Shown: in pieces, positions 13,916-22,074 of the stretch | Position numbering within the stretch: position 1 is the first letter of the stretch | Layout of the letters: each line of letters starts with the position of its first letter | DNA from: a virus | IMG/VR virus record: IMGVR_UViG_3300034418_013122 | Span: 1 to 27,038 of that record | Reading direction: 5' to 3' (one strand) | Length of the DNA stretch: 27,038 bases | Made by a program: the position numbers and the translations under genes | Notes under the pieces: generated by a model | Seen by the model: only the letters and a program-made list of their open reading frames with translations | What the model was told of the DNA's origin: nothing | Database searches by the model: none

Positions 13916-14899
13916 TTAAAAAATACTTTCATCCCAATTCATGTGTGCCTTAGAATAATTAGTTACTCTATTAGCAAAAAAATCTGTATGTTGTTTCCCT
14001 GCTGAAAGAGCATCAAACCATTTCATTCTATTAACAGCATTCATATCAATATCATCTATAATAGGTTTATAACCTAAATCTCCTAATTTAGCATTTACTC
14101 TATTTTTGATGAAGTTTTGTAAATCATATTTATTACAACCCTCTAAATCTCCAAGTTCATAAACTTTATCAATAAAATCTAATTCTAATTTTAAAGAAAG
14201 CAAAGCTGCTTCGTTGATAGCTGCCTCTAATTCTAAAGTTTTTAGTTCGGGTTTTTCCTTAATTAAGGTTTTAAATAACCAACATCCTGCTTCTGAGTGC
14301 ATTGATTCATCTCTAATACTCCATTCAACAATTTGTCCTACTCCTTTAAGTTTATTTTGCATTTTAAAAGATAATAAAACAGCAAATGAAGAAAATAAAT
14401 TTACTCCTTCAGTAAAGGCTGAGAATATTGCTAGTGATTTAGCTCTTTCATGCCAGTTAACTTCGTTATTAAATGAATCTCTTACTTTCATTAAATTTTC
14501 AATTTTGGCCATTGTGGTTTCATCTTCTAAAAATTCAGAAAAATCATCTAATCCTAAAGTTTCATTTAATAATGAATAAGCCTCAGCATGAATAGTTTCA
14601 AAGGCTCCAAAGGTTGTGGCCATCATAATAATTTCTGGTTTACGAAACCATTTAGTAACTAATCCTGACCAATAATCATTAACGATTGTTTCAGTTTGAG
14701 CAAATCCTTTTAAAATAGAACCTATAATATTTTTTTCAGTTTTATTTAGATTTTGCTTCCAATCATTCAAATCAGACATCATAGGTACCTCAGTGTGTAA
14801 CCAATGTGCTTGTTGTTGTTTGAGCCAATAATCATAAGCCTTATCATATTCAAAGGGTTTATAGATAATTCTCTCCTTAGTTAAATCTAACTTTGCCAT
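13916..14899 (-). CDS. nrdB: Class I ribonucleotide reductase, small subunit
   Basis: The 327-aa ferritin-like subunit houses the di-metal centre and radical. Ligand motifs: an N-terminal acidic residue in GFAQTETIVNDYW, then AFETIHAEAYSLL, in which E-x-x-H is followed four residues later by Tyr, the expected radical tyrosine position, and a second E-x-x-H in RDESMHSEAGC. The C-terminus (MNWDESIF) fits the tail that docks into the large subunit. Length is somewhat shorter than E. coli NrdB. Gene order helicase-nrdB-nrdA, with nrdB starting 20 bases after the helicase gene, indicates co-transcription with the replication operon. Confidence 0.95.
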   Translation of the reverse strand: MAKLDLTKERIIYKPFEYDKAYDYWLKQQQAHWLHTEVPMMSDLNDWKQNLNKTEKNIIGSILKGFAQTETIVNDYWSGLVTKWFRKPEIIMMATTFGAFETIHAEAYSLLNETLGLDDFSEFLEDETTMAKIENLMKVRDSFNNEVNWHERAKSLAIFSAFTEGVNLFSSFAVLLSFKMQNKLKGVGQIVEWSIRDESMHSEAGCWLFKTLIKEKPELKTLELEAAINEAALLSLKLELDFIDKVYELGDLEGCNKYDLQNFIKNRVNAKLGDLGYKPIIDDIDMNAVNRMKWFDALSAGKQHTDFFANRVTNYSKAHMNWDESIF

Positions 14900-14918
14900 T
14901 TTTTATTAATTTTATTAA

Positions 14919-16286
14919 TTAGGAATTTAATTCAAAAAACTTACTTTTTAACATTTGTTTATCAAATGTGTCAAAATTATCATAACTATTAGAGTTAGAA
15001 TTAGTAGTTTCTGTTTCAAATTCCTCATCTGGGTCGTAATCGTGAACTTCGAAATGGCCTGTAGAGGTATTAGCTTTTACACCAAAGGTTAAACCATCCA
15101 TTCCGTATCTGTTCTTCATAATATGAAATCTACCTGTTCCGTTAACTTTATCTTTTGCTTTTCTTGAAAGAGACATACAAAAATCGGTAATCATAATTTT
15201 ATCATATGAACCCGCTGCTTTATCACCTTCAATTACTTCATCTTTTGCACCTGCTCTATTAACTTGAGAAACACTCCAAATAGGGATATTTAATTCTCTA
15301 GCTAATCCTTTGGTGCTAGTATAAATATCATCTATTTCACCTTTACGATCTGCAGTTCGTTTTCTTGTTGAGAGAAGATCAACGTAATCAATAATTACTA
15401 AATCAGGTTTAATACCTAAGTCATTAACTTTTTTAAGATGAGATTCAACAGTAGAAATAGTAGCTCTCCCTGTTGGGAATTCTTTAATAACTAATGTTCC
15501 TGGGAGATGAGGAATAATTTCTTCTACTTTTTCACGGGATTTAAGAATTTTATCTACAGGAACTTTAGTAAAAAAAGCATCATATCTTCTACCTACATAA
15601 TCTTCTCCCAATTCAAGGGTATAGTGAATTACATTATAACCTAAACGTACAGCATAACCACCTAATGCTACTAAAGACCATGATTTACCTCCACCAGGAT
15701 TACCAAATATTAGACCAAAATCACCATTTCCTAAACCACCTTGAGTTAATTCATTAATACGTTCCCAAGGTGTCGGAACTACAGTTCTAGAATCTTCTCT
15801 AAATCGTGATTCAATATCTTTATTATATTCGTGGCCTACATTTTTATCTTGTCCTGCTTTTAAAGCATTTTCAACTATCATTTTTATTGAATCATAATCT
15901 CCAGCTTTAAGTAAATCAACACTGCTAAGTAGAGCTTGTTTTAATTGTTGATTTTTACAAAAAGAAGAAAATTCTTCTCTAATATATTCTAAATCTTCTT
16001 TAGAGGCATTATATGCTTCTCTAAGTTGTTCTTTAATAGAAACTTTAAGTACTTCATTTGTTACTTTTTGTAATTCTACTTTAAGAACATCCATTGAAGG
16101 AGTTGTATTGTACTTATCATAATAATTTAGAATTTCTTTAATAATCCATTGATGAGCTTGATTATCCCAATATTCCTCACTAATAATATCATGTATATTT
16201 GTTAAAAACTCTTTATGAGTTAACAATGCTGATATTACTTTAATTTGGAATGCTGTACCATATTGATTTAAATTTACTAGTGTCAT
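14919..16286 (-). CDS. DnaB/gp41-type replicative helicase
   Basis: A 455-aa RecA-fold helicase that would unwind DNA 5'-3' at the phage fork. The N-terminal domain (1-140) is helical like DnaB-N. The motor domain has Walker A GNPGGGKS (195-202), HYTLELGEDYVGRR, Walker B LVIIDYVDLL (D300), and SQVNRAGAKDEV corresponding to motif H3/H4. The C-terminal 30 residues are acidic and Ser/Asn-rich. It is comparable in length to T4 gp41. Its ATG overlaps the end of the exonuclease gene (ATGA), and it is followed by nrdB. No separate primase is visible in the window. Confidence 0.92.
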   Translation of the reverse strand: MTLVNLNQYGTAFQIKVISALLTHKEFLTNIHDIISEEYWDNQAHQWIIKEILNYYDKYNTTPSMDVLKVELQKVTNEVLKVSIKEQLREAYNASKEDLEYIREEFSSFCKNQQLKQALLSSVDLLKAGDYDSIKMIVENALKAGQDKNVGHEYNKDIESRFREDSRTVVPTPWERINELTQGGLGNGDFGLIFGNPGGGKSWSLVALGGYAVRLGYNVIHYTLELGEDYVGRRYDAFFTKVPVDKILKSREKVEEIIPHLPGTLVIKEFPTGRATISTVESHLKKVNDLGIKPDLVIIDYVDLLSTRKRTADRKGEIDDIYTSTKGLARELNIPIWSVSQVNRAGAKDEVIEGDKAAGSYDKIMITDFCMSLSRKAKDKVNGTGRFHIMKNRYGMDGLTFGVKANTSTGHFEVHDYDPDEEFETETTNSNSNSYDNFDTFDKQMLKSKFFELNS

Positions 16287-17314
16287 TTATTATAACTTAA
16301 TTTTTCAAAAACATCTTTTATCCAAAACTCTATATTTCTAATCATCCCTCCTAATTTATCTTCATTATACATAGAAATGAATTGATCAGGAATATAATTT
16401 AACTCTTTGGATTTAACAACCTGATTTAAATATTTTTTATCATTTTCATCTAACATTGGGTTTGATAAATCCATAATTTTATAATTTTTCTCTAATACAT
16501 CAATATCTTGAATAATACGAGCATAAACTAAATGTTCTTTAAATTTACCTTCACAAATGTTATAAACATCATTTAATGTTAAATCTCTTTCCTGAAGTTC
16601 AGGGAATAATTTATGCAATTTTTTTTCACCTAACCCTTTAACACCTTTAACTTTATCAGAATTATCACCCATAAGTGTTTTATAAATGATAAAATTAGAA
16701 GGAGACATATTATATTTTTCTTTTACGGTTTCTTCAGTGTAAAATTCTTTTTCTATGGGACGATATACAATTACGTTTTTATCAATTAATTGTATAAAAT
16801 CTTTATCTGAGGAAACAATAAATACTTTATCTTTATCTTGTTGAGGTAAGGTTTTACTCAAATAAGCAATAATATCATCAGCTTCTACTTTATCAATTGA
16901 TACTGTTTTAACTGGTAGGGTTTTTAAATATTGAATAATACGAACAATTTGATCAATTTTAGAATCATCCTCATCTTCATGACTGTCAAATACGTCCCAA
17001 TTAGTAATACGTTGTAAATTTCTACCTGATTTATATTCGGGGAGCAGATTCTTTCTATTATTAGAAGAACCTGCCCCGTCGAATACTACATAAACACTAG
17101 TTGGATCAATTTGACGTATTAGAGCACCCAGTGAACGAAAGAATCCACCTAATCCCCCAACATGAATACCATCAGGATTAACTGCATTTAACATTGCAAA
17201 ATTTCTAAAGAATAAATTTAAACCATCTATCATTAAAATTCTTTGTCCTTCTACAGTTTCTTCTCCTTGCTCGTTAAGATTATTAAGGAGCTTAAGTAAA
17301 TCTTTTTTATTCAT
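16283..17314 (-). CDS. 5'-3' exonuclease / RNase H (FEN-type)
   Basis: A 343-aa PIN/FEN-family nuclease resembling T4 RNase H and the 5' nuclease of DNA polymerase I, which removes RNA primers and flaps. Metal ligands are visible in order: D30 (RILMIDGLNLFF), D79 (VYVVFDG), E144/D146/D147 (VEADDII), D170/D172 (IVSSDKDF) and D217/D220 (MGDNSDKV), followed by the helix-three-turn-helix GVKGLGEKK that grips DNA. It lies between uvsX and the helicase with 3- and 4-base junctions, so it is part of a coupled replication operon. Confidence 0.93.
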   Translation of the reverse strand: MNKKDLLKLLNNLNEQGEETVEGQRILMIDGLNLFFRNFAMLNAVNPDGIHVGGLGGFFRSLGALIRQIDPTSVYVVFDGAGSSNNRKNLLPEYKSGRNLQRITNWDVFDSHEDEDDSKIDQIVRIIQYLKTLPVKTVSIDKVEADDIIAYLSKTLPQQDKDKVFIVSSDKDFIQLIDKNVIVYRPIEKEFYTEETVKEKYNMSPSNFIIYKTLMGDNSDKVKGVKGLGEKKLHKLFPELQERDLTLNDVYNICEGKFKEHLVYARIIQDIDVLEKNYKIMDLSNPMLDENDKKYLNQVVKSKELNYIPDQFISMYNEDKLGGMIRNIEFWIKDVFEKLSYNK

Positions 17315-17317
17315 AAT

Positions 17318-18394
17318 TTATTCTGGTTCGTTTTCAAATGAGGTAATATCAGTATAATCTTGATCTTCCTCAATAATATTGAAATCTACACCTCCTAAGA
17401 TGGCTTTCCAAGCATCTGCATGGTCATCTTTATAGGATTTTAATGCTTTATCAGTATCAAGAATAAACCCATGAGGAGTCATTACGATTTTACCTCTAGT
17501 AGTAACTCCATTAATGTGATTTTTGTCAATCTGGATGTTAGTACGTTTAGCAAATTCTACCTGCTTACCATCTTTAATTGCTTTAATTTTAGATGTACCT
17601 GCAGACATAACATTACCAAATGTTACAACAAATGTTGAATCAAACCACATAGCGTATCCTCCTTTATTCATCAACTTAGGTTGCCCCATTGGTGATTCCG
17701 GTTTTAAAGTCCATACCTTATTAATACACACAAGGGTATTAGTGTATGGATTACTCTCTTTACGAGACATTACAATACGCTGATTAACGTTGTTACCAAA
17801 TTGGGTTGACATAGCACCTGCGTTCCATTCATTGTTATTTTTATTTGAGCGAACAGATAATTCACAAGGTACTGAGCCAATTGAATCCCATAAGAATAAT
17901 AAATCATAAGGTAAATTACCTTTTTTCTGCTCATCAAGTAAATCCAAAATAAACGCTGCTACGTCTTCAATTGTGTTAATTGTTTCACGATCCACATAAA
18001 TAAAACTTCCATTGTAATCTACAATTTCACCAGTTTCTTCATTTACAACCTCATTAACTTCAAGGCCCATTTGAACAGCATGTTCCCAGTTCCATTTCAT
18101 CTCAGTGATAATGAATACTGGTAAAATGCCTCGCTTCTGGGCTGATACGGCTGCTTCAATTAAAGCAGTTGTTTTACCCGTATCAGAATGCCCACGAAGC
18201 AGCACAATATGGCCTTGAGGAATACCTGGTACAGAAGTAATTTCTTGAAATGCATCCGAAAGTGGAATCCAGGTTTGCTCTTTAAATTTAGCTTTTGATG
18301 TAAGTCCCTTCTTATTTTTAAAGCTATCTAGATTAAAGTTTGCTTTAATTTCAGAGGAGACTGCCTCTGATAGAGACTTTTTAGTTCTTGCCAT
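17318..18394 (-). CDS. uvsX: UvsX/RecA-like recombinase
   Basis: A 358-aa strand-exchange ATPase. The Walker A motif is GHSDTGKTT (68-76) after IPQGHIVLLR; the Walker B region is DLLFLWDSIGSVP; RecA-type loop regions follow (QFGNNVNQRIVMSRKE, then LVCINKVW). The C-terminus is acidic. It would form filaments on SSB-coated single strands for recombination-dependent replication and repair. It is placed directly downstream of the gp32-like gene (13-base gap), a functional pairing in T4-like phages. The lineage is distant from T4 UvsX, so the symbol indicates the functional class. Confidence 0.88.
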   Translation of the reverse strand: MARTKKSLSEAVSSEIKANFNLDSFKNKKGLTSKAKFKEQTWIPLSDAFQEITSVPGIPQGHIVLLRGHSDTGKTTALIEAAVSAQKRGILPVFIITEMKWNWEHAVQMGLEVNEVVNEETGEIVDYNGSFIYVDRETINTIEDVAAFILDLLDEQKKGNLPYDLLFLWDSIGSVPCELSVRSNKNNNEWNAGAMSTQFGNNVNQRIVMSRKESNPYTNTLVCINKVWTLKPESPMGQPKLMNKGGYAMWFDSTFVVTFGNVMSAGTSKIKAIKDGKQVEFAKRTNIQIDKNHINGVTTRGKIVMTPHGFILDTDKALKSYKDDHADAWKAILGGVDFNIIEEDQDYTDITSFENEPE

Positions 18395-18407
18395 ATTATT
18401 TTTTTAA

Positions 18408-19244
18408 TTAAAAAGGTAAATCATCATCTTCATCATCAAACATTTTATCAAATTCATCTACTTTAGTAGATTTTTGTTTAACATTTAATGAATAATTTGA
18501 TTTAGGTTCTGATTTGAGATCTGAATCAAAATCTTCAGCAGGTTCAGAAACAATATCTCCTTCTTCTTCTGAATCTTCAGGTGACAACCATTCTTGAAGT
18601 GTTTCTTTTATTTCATCATAAGAAAGTGGTTTAAATACTTTCATAGGGTCAGCTTGATTATCAAGCAATGATTGAACTGTATCTTCACTATCAGCAAGTG
18701 CAGATGTTTTTAGTGAAGGACCAATAGAGGTTTTATTGTAAGGAGTACCTGTAACTTCAGGACCTACAGTCGTCAATTTGATATCACGACCTGAAATAAT
18801 ATCAGTAAAATCACCAATTTCTTCATCAGCAGCCATATTTAGAAATTCTTGGTAAACTTCTTTACCAAACTGCCACAATTTAACACCTTCATCTTCTTGG
18901 CCACGAACTACAATAGGAGCAAAAACACGAACTTTAGCATCAAGCTTTTTAGCTAAACGCCAATTTTCTTTGTCATTTGTTCCTCTAAGTTGTTTTGCAA
19001 ATTCCATAATAGGATCTTTTTCACCCCAGTTTGCAGGTGAAGCCATTACACGTTTACTACCAATACCGTAGTAAAACATCATTTCGGTAAATGGGTTTGC
19101 TTTGTTGTACTTAGAAGGAACAACACGAATAAGTTGTTTACCTATTGAAGGTTTCCAAAATAAATTTTTATTATTATTTCCACCGCTGTTATTTGCCTGC
19201 TTGTTCAGTGATTCCAAGCGTTTTTTGATTACGTTTAAATCCAT
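18408..19244 (-). CDS. gp32-like single-stranded DNA-binding protein
   Basis: A 278-aa protein matching the organisation of T4 gp32: a basic N-terminus (about 1-25), a core beginning NLFWKPSIGKQLIRVVPSKY that includes aromatic-rich MMFYYGIGSKRV and SPANWGEKDPIMEFAK, and a very acidic C-terminal third ending DDEDDDLPF, the SSB-type tail that recruits replication proteins. No zinc-binding Cys/His cluster is visible, unlike T4 gp32. It is the first gene after the promoter at 19277-19307 and heads the replication operon, consistent with need for high expression. Confidence 0.88.
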   Translation of the reverse strand: MDLNVIKKRLESLNKQANNSGGNNNKNLFWKPSIGKQLIRVVPSKYNKANPFTEMMFYYGIGSKRVMASPANWGEKDPIMEFAKQLRGTNDKENWRLAKKLDAKVRVFAPIVVRGQEDEGVKLWQFGKEVYQEFLNMAADEEIGDFTDIISGRDIKLTTVGPEVTGTPYNKTSIGPSLKTSALADSEDTVQSLLDNQADPMKVFKPLSYDEIKETLQEWLSPEDSEEEGDIVSEPAEDFDSDLKSEPKSNYSLNVKQKSTKVDEFDKMFDDEDDDLPF

Positions 19245-19276
19245 AATTATAAATTAATTTTTAATGTTTATATACA

Positions 19277-19307
19277 ATAATATACGAAATATAAGTGAGA
19301 TATACAA
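19277..19307 (-). promoter_or_regulatory. Promoter of the replication/nrd operon
   Basis: TTG at 19307-19305, 20-base spacer ending TTTCG, TATATTATTG at 19284-19275 on the minus strand. It lies 33 bases upstream of the gp32-like ATG and just beyond the stop of the 51-aa gene. It is slightly more diverged than the other copies (no GGCT after TTG). Confidence 0.68.
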
Positions 19308-19310
19308 GTT

Positions 19311-19466
19311 TTAGTTTTTATTTTTTAATTCTTGTATAAGACTTCCTATCCACCATCCTAACCCCATCATTCCTATACATAAAGATATTAAATTAGGATA
19401 TTGTGTGTAACTTACCCAACCTATTAGGGTAATAAGACTAATTATAAGGTCTATTTTTTTATTCAT
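19311..19466 (-). CDS. Small membrane protein (51 aa)
   Basis: A 51-codon frame from ATG at 19466 to TAA at 19311 fills most of the space between the lipoprotein gene and the replication operon. It starts MNKKIDLIISLITLIGWVSY and contains two hydrophobic segments (about 6-20 and 27-42, the latter with GMMGLGWWIGSLI), ending in a basic KNKN tail. The leader AATTAAATGTTATG fits the local start pattern. The function is unknown. Confidence 0.6.
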   Translation of the reverse strand: MNKKIDLIISLITLIGWVSYTQYPNLISLCIGMMGLGWWIGSLIQELKNKN

Positions 19467-19481
19467 AACATTTAATTTTAG

Positions 19482-19503
19482 GAGCCTATCAAACCGATAG
19501 GCC
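19482..19503 (-). other. Hairpin between lipoprotein gene and 51-aa gene
   Basis: GCCTATC-GGTTT-GATAGGC forms a perfect seven-base-pair stem. It lies 8 bases after the lipoprotein stop codon. There is no T-run after it on the minus strand, so it is a weak terminator or an mRNA-stabilising structure. Confidence 0.45.
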
Positions 19504-19510
19504 AGATAGA

Positions 19511-20209
19511 TTATTCAAAAATTACTTTTAGATCGGTTTTATAAACTACATGAGCCTTTTTTGCATGGGGGTTTTGTGATAACATCCATTCATCTGCATA
19601 ATCAATTTCAATAAAAAATGTAGCTGTATCTCCTTTCAATTCTCCTAGATTGAAAATATTGAAAGTTGGATGTGTGTTATATTTAGAATAAACTCCAAAT
19701 AAAGTACTGGAATATGGACAATCCATACAAGTATGGGGAGTTATTTCATATCCTACTAAATTTGTAACACTTTCATCATTTAAAATCAATTCATTAATAG
19801 TATAAGTTGTATCACCAATAGGAAGTGGAGTATTCATACTAGGTGTACTATACCAACTTAAAAAACCATACATAGGAGTAGTAAATGAAATGTTACCAAA
19901 GGTTACCCAATAATCTGAATCCATTGCAACACTAACATCAGGAATATCATTAATATGGTAAAAATCATAAGGTTCTTCTAATTCACCTATAATTTGAAAA
20001 TACCGAAGACCCCCTGTAAAAACATGCCAATAACCATTTTCATCTAAATAGGCATTAGGTTGTTGTTGAGGGTTAATTTTAAAACTATATTCACAATCAC
20101 CTCCAGGACAAGCTGTTTCAGGAGTATCTTCATAAGGATCATATTTTTCACAACTTGCAAGAGCAAAAAACAGCAATGAATACCAAAACAATTTAACTAT
20201 ATCTTTCAT
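19511..20209 (-). CDS. Phage-encoded lipoprotein
   Basis: A 232-aa protein with a lipoprotein signal: MKDIVKLFWYSLLFFALASC, with C20 in an LASC lipobox. The following residues are acidic (EKYDPYEDTPE), as expected for surface-directed Bacteroidota lipoproteins, although the export signal is not exact. The mature part is rich in aromatic and beta-forming residues, has cysteine pairs (CPGGDC near the N-terminus and HTCMDCPYS later), and no catalytic motif. It is the third gene after the promoter at 20759. Plausible roles are receptor masking or superinfection exclusion; this is inference from localisation only. Confidence 0.82.
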   Translation of the reverse strand: MKDIVKLFWYSLLFFALASCEKYDPYEDTPETACPGGDCEYSFKINPQQQPNAYLDENGYWHVFTGGLRYFQIIGELEEPYDFYHINDIPDVSVAMDSDYWVTFGNISFTTPMYGFLSWYSTPSMNTPLPIGDTTYTINELILNDESVTNLVGYEITPHTCMDCPYSSTLFGVYSKYNTHPTFNIFNLGELKGDTATFFIEIDYADEWMLSQNPHAKKAHVVYKTDLKVIFE

Positions 20210-20213
20210 CTTT

Positions 20214-20426
20214 TTATTTATTAAAAGCTTTATAAATTACGTTAATATCAAAAGAAAGAGATGGAAGAAATCTAATTAACTCTCCAACTTCCCCCATTGT
20301 TAATTCTATTACAAATTCTTTATTTTTAAGAACATTAATTAAATTACCACACGATACAGGATATGTTTCTTTATCCTTTTCTAATTGTTCTCTAAATTCA
20401 GGTTTTAGTTGTTCAAATAAATTCAT
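20214..20426 (-). CDS. Unknown 70-aa protein
   Basis: A 70-aa soluble protein, charged in its first half (EQLKPEFREQLEKDKETYP) and more hydrophobic later (ELTMGEVGELIRFLPSLSF). No motif recognised. Its ATG overlaps the stop of the 91-aa gene by one base (TAATG) and it lies 4 bases before the lipoprotein gene, so the three form an operon. Confidence 0.75.
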   Translation of the reverse strand: MNLFEQLKPEFREQLEKDKETYPVSCGNLINVLKNKEFVIELTMGEVGELIRFLPSLSFDINVIYKAFNK

Positions 20427-20701
20427 TACAGTGAAAGTTTTACAAATGGTACAATATTATTAACTATATAATCTTGCATTCTTAAACAATCTTGTTTAGC
20501 TTGTTCAGAAGCAAAGTTTAAAACTTGAACATAATGTTCAGATTGATGATACATAATTGAATCATCCATAATCCCTTCTTTAGGAATTAGATAAACTCTT
20601 CCATACCCTTCACCACTATCAATAGTATATTGAGGAAATTCATTTTCTACAAAGGCATAAAACCTTTTATTAATTTGACGGTGATACTCTTTTTTTAACA
20701 T
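20426..20701 (-). CDS. Unknown 91-aa protein
   Basis: A 91-aa protein, first gene after the promoter at 20759. It is mixed alpha/beta in appearance (FPQYTIDSGEGYGRVYLIPKEG, then HYVQVLNFASEQAKQDCLRMQDYI) with no signal peptide or membrane helix. The start is well supported by the leader AAATAAAAATAAAAGTTATG. The function is unknown. Confidence 0.78.
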   Translation of the reverse strand: MLKKEYHRQINKRFYAFVENEFPQYTIDSGEGYGRVYLIPKEGIMDDSIMYHQSEHYVQVLNFASEQAKQDCLRMQDYIVNNIVPFVKLSL

Positions 20702-20727
20702 AACTTTTATTTTTATTTCTTTAATAC

Positions 20728-20759
20728 GTAAATATACGAACTATCCTTCGCTATTCCAA
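20728..20759 (-). promoter_or_regulatory. Bacteroidota-type promoter for the 91-aa/lipoprotein operon
   Basis: TTG at 20759-20757, 20-base spacer ending GTTCG, TATATTTAC at 20736-20728 on the minus strand. The -35 and spacer lie inside the end of the 44-aa gene. Confidence 0.75.
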
Positions 20760-20875
20760 CCCTTCTTATGCTTTTCTTTTCGAAAATATTTTTTCTTATT
20801 TCGATGGGGAGTTGGTACTTTGAGAGAATTAAACCATTCGTGTTGTGTTAATTCTATTTCTTTTAACTTTTTCAT
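20741..20875 (-). CDS. Small very basic protein (44 aa)
   Basis: ATG at 20875 opens a 44-codon frame ending in TAG at 20741. The peptide begins MKKLKEIELTQHEWFNSL and continues strongly basic (PHRNKKKYFRKEKHKK). Its end overlaps the promoter of the next operon. It is divergent from the plus-strand gene at 20934, whose TATAAATA box lies 6 bases from its ATG. It may bind nucleic acid; no family recognised. Confidence 0.5.
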   Translation of the reverse strand: MKKLKEIELTQHEWFNSLKVPTPHRNKKKYFRKEKHKKGWNSEG

Positions 20876-20880
20876 TATTT

Positions 20881-20888
20881 TATAAATA
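20881..20888 (+). promoter_or_regulatory. T4-like late promoter box TATAAATA
   Basis: A perfect match to the T4 late-promoter consensus TATAAATA, 46 bases upstream of the plus-strand 46-aa gene and at the only clear strand switch in the window. An eight-base A/T word can occur by chance in this genome, so support is mainly positional. Confidence 0.42.
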
Positions 20889-20933
20889 TACAAAGGAGAT
20901 TTGACATAATCACATATTTATTAATAAAAAATC

Positions 20934-21074
20934 ATGGCAAAGGTTAAAACCCAAACTTTATCTCATTTAGAAAAATCACCAGTTAAAAGACCAGGAGTAC
21001 ATTCTAAAAATAAAACCTCTAAACTTAAGTCTAGTAAAAATTATAAAAAAGCATATAGGGGACAAGGTAAATAA
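20934..21074 (+). CDS. Small Lys-rich protein (46 aa), likely late
   Basis: ATG at 20934 opens a 46-codon frame on the plus strand. The peptide is extremely basic (starts MAKVKTQTLSHLEKSPVKRP, ends KNYKKAYRGQGK) with about 14 lysines/arginines and almost no acidic residues. Such short K/S/G-rich proteins next to structural genes could bind DNA or be packaged in the capsid. It is preceded by a TATAAATA box and followed by the second plus-strand gene, suggesting the start of a late region. The function is not established. Confidence 0.68.
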   Translation: MAKVKTQTLSHLEKSPVKRPGVHSKNKTSKLKSSKNYKKAYRGQGK

Positions 21075-21158
21075 TATTTTAACCAACTAAGCTTATTTTA
21101 CCAACCCCCACCACTCCCAATATCCGTATATACAAACCGGATTGAATTTTAACATATT

Positions 21159-21166
21159 TATAAACA
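21159..21166 (+). promoter_or_regulatory. Possible late promoter box (TATAAACA)
   Basis: One mismatch from TATAAATA, placed 9 bases before the ATG of the 118-aa gene, which is too close for a normal leader. It is weakly supported and may simply be A/T-rich leader. Confidence 0.2.
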
Positions 21167-21174
21167 AAAAATAA

Positions 21175-21531
21175 ATGGCAACTTACAGCTCCGCAGAATT
21201 AGATGGTAATGGTATTTTATTAAAATCAAGCCTTAATGCTTCAACAACTTATACAGTAACGATTTCCGGAAAATCAAATCTATCGGGTTCATGTTATTTA
21301 TTTTTAGAGACAACCCCACACCTACAAGGAAATGCTGTTACCGCATCTTTCCAAGACATGGTAGTAGACAATAAAACCAATGCTGGGGGTGAAATCATAG
21401 AGGATTATAAAATGGGTATTGTGATAGATAAAGAAGGATCAACTACATTTGATCTCACCCCAGCAAGTAAAATTGATGCTACTAAAGTAAGAGTAAAAGC
21501 AACTGGAAATATTGGTTGTGAAATTGCGTAA
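21175..21531 (+). CDS. Beta-rich protein, probable virion component
   Basis: A 118-aa protein on the plus strand, unlike the surrounding genes. Sequence is rich in Thr/Ser/Gly/Val with alternating hydrophobic residues (TTYTVTISGKSNLSGSCYLFLE; GSTTFDLTPASKIDATKVRVKATG), typical of small beta-sandwich structural or decoration proteins. There is no signal peptide, catalytic motif or membrane segment. It follows the 46-aa Lys-rich gene after a 100-base gap containing a C-rich tract. Orientation and composition suggest a late virion protein; this is inference and no family is recognised. Confidence 0.72.
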   Translation: MATYSSAELDGNGILLKSSLNASTTYTVTISGKSNLSGSCYLFLETTPHLQGNAVTASFQDMVVDNKTNAGGEIIEDYKMGIVIDKEGSTTFDLTPASKIDATKVRVKATGNIGCEIA

Positions 21532-21548
21532 TGAGTTGTGGGCTCATT
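21530..21548. terminator. Hairpin between convergent genes
   Basis: AATGAG-TTGTGGG-CTCATT forms a six-base-pair stem that overlaps the stop codons of both convergent genes (21531 plus, 21547 minus). There is no strong T-tract on either side, so it is at most a weak bidirectional terminator. Confidence 0.45.
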
Positions 21549-22044
21549 AACTAAATTCGGTTGCACTAGAAACCCTTAAACCATCAATTTCTTTATCATA
21601 ATATTCTTCCGGGTTACTCATCCAACTGTGATGTTCAGTCGTATCAAAGTATTCTTTATTAGCAACTAAACCATTAGGTTCTCCCCATTCTAAAGCCATA
21701 GTAATGAATTCTTCTACATTCATTTCCTCACCATACTCATCCACTACTCTACCTGTACGAATAAAGTTTAAAAGAGATTCTTTATTGGTATAGTATTGGT
21801 TATTATGAAAGTTCCAACAAAACTTCCAACCACTACTTCTTTTACCAAGATGTACATTAGTTCCATCGATAAACTCATCCCATGGGGAAAGTGAAGACCA
21901 CTCATCATTAGGATTATCAATAAACCTAAAATCATCTCCTATAACAGAAGGTGTGATAGACATAGTTCGAATGCGAGATTGTAACAATTCCTTTCTTCTT
22001 TCCATTCCTCTTTCCGTAGGTATTCTATAATAATTTGTTCCCAT
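21547..22044 (-). CDS. Conserved-looking phage protein (165 aa)
   Basis: A 165-aa soluble protein. MGTNYYRIPTERGMER at the start and the central GTNVHLGKRSSGWKFCWNFHNN recall a widespread uncharacterised phage family (MGTNYY ... HIGK-S-GW-F), whose function is unknown. The C-terminal half is acidic. It is downstream of the 44-aa gene and the promoter at 22260, with no terminator between. The first zinc-like CxxC seen in some relatives is absent here. Confidence 0.8.
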   Translation of the reverse strand: MGTNYYRIPTERGMERRKELLQSRIRTMSITPSVIGDDFRFIDNPNDEWSSLSPWDEFIDGTNVHLGKRSSGWKFCWNFHNNQYYTNKESLLNFIRTGRVVDEYGEEMNVEEFITMALEWGEPNGLVANKEYFDTTEHHSWMSNPEEYYDKEIDGLRVSSATEFS

Positions 22045-22074
22045 AACTAAATAATATTTAACATTACCATAGAT

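Noticed and set aside
14214-14579. Plus-strand frame of 121 codons opposite nrdB
   Set aside because: Antisense shadow of a complete nrdB with all ligand motifs.
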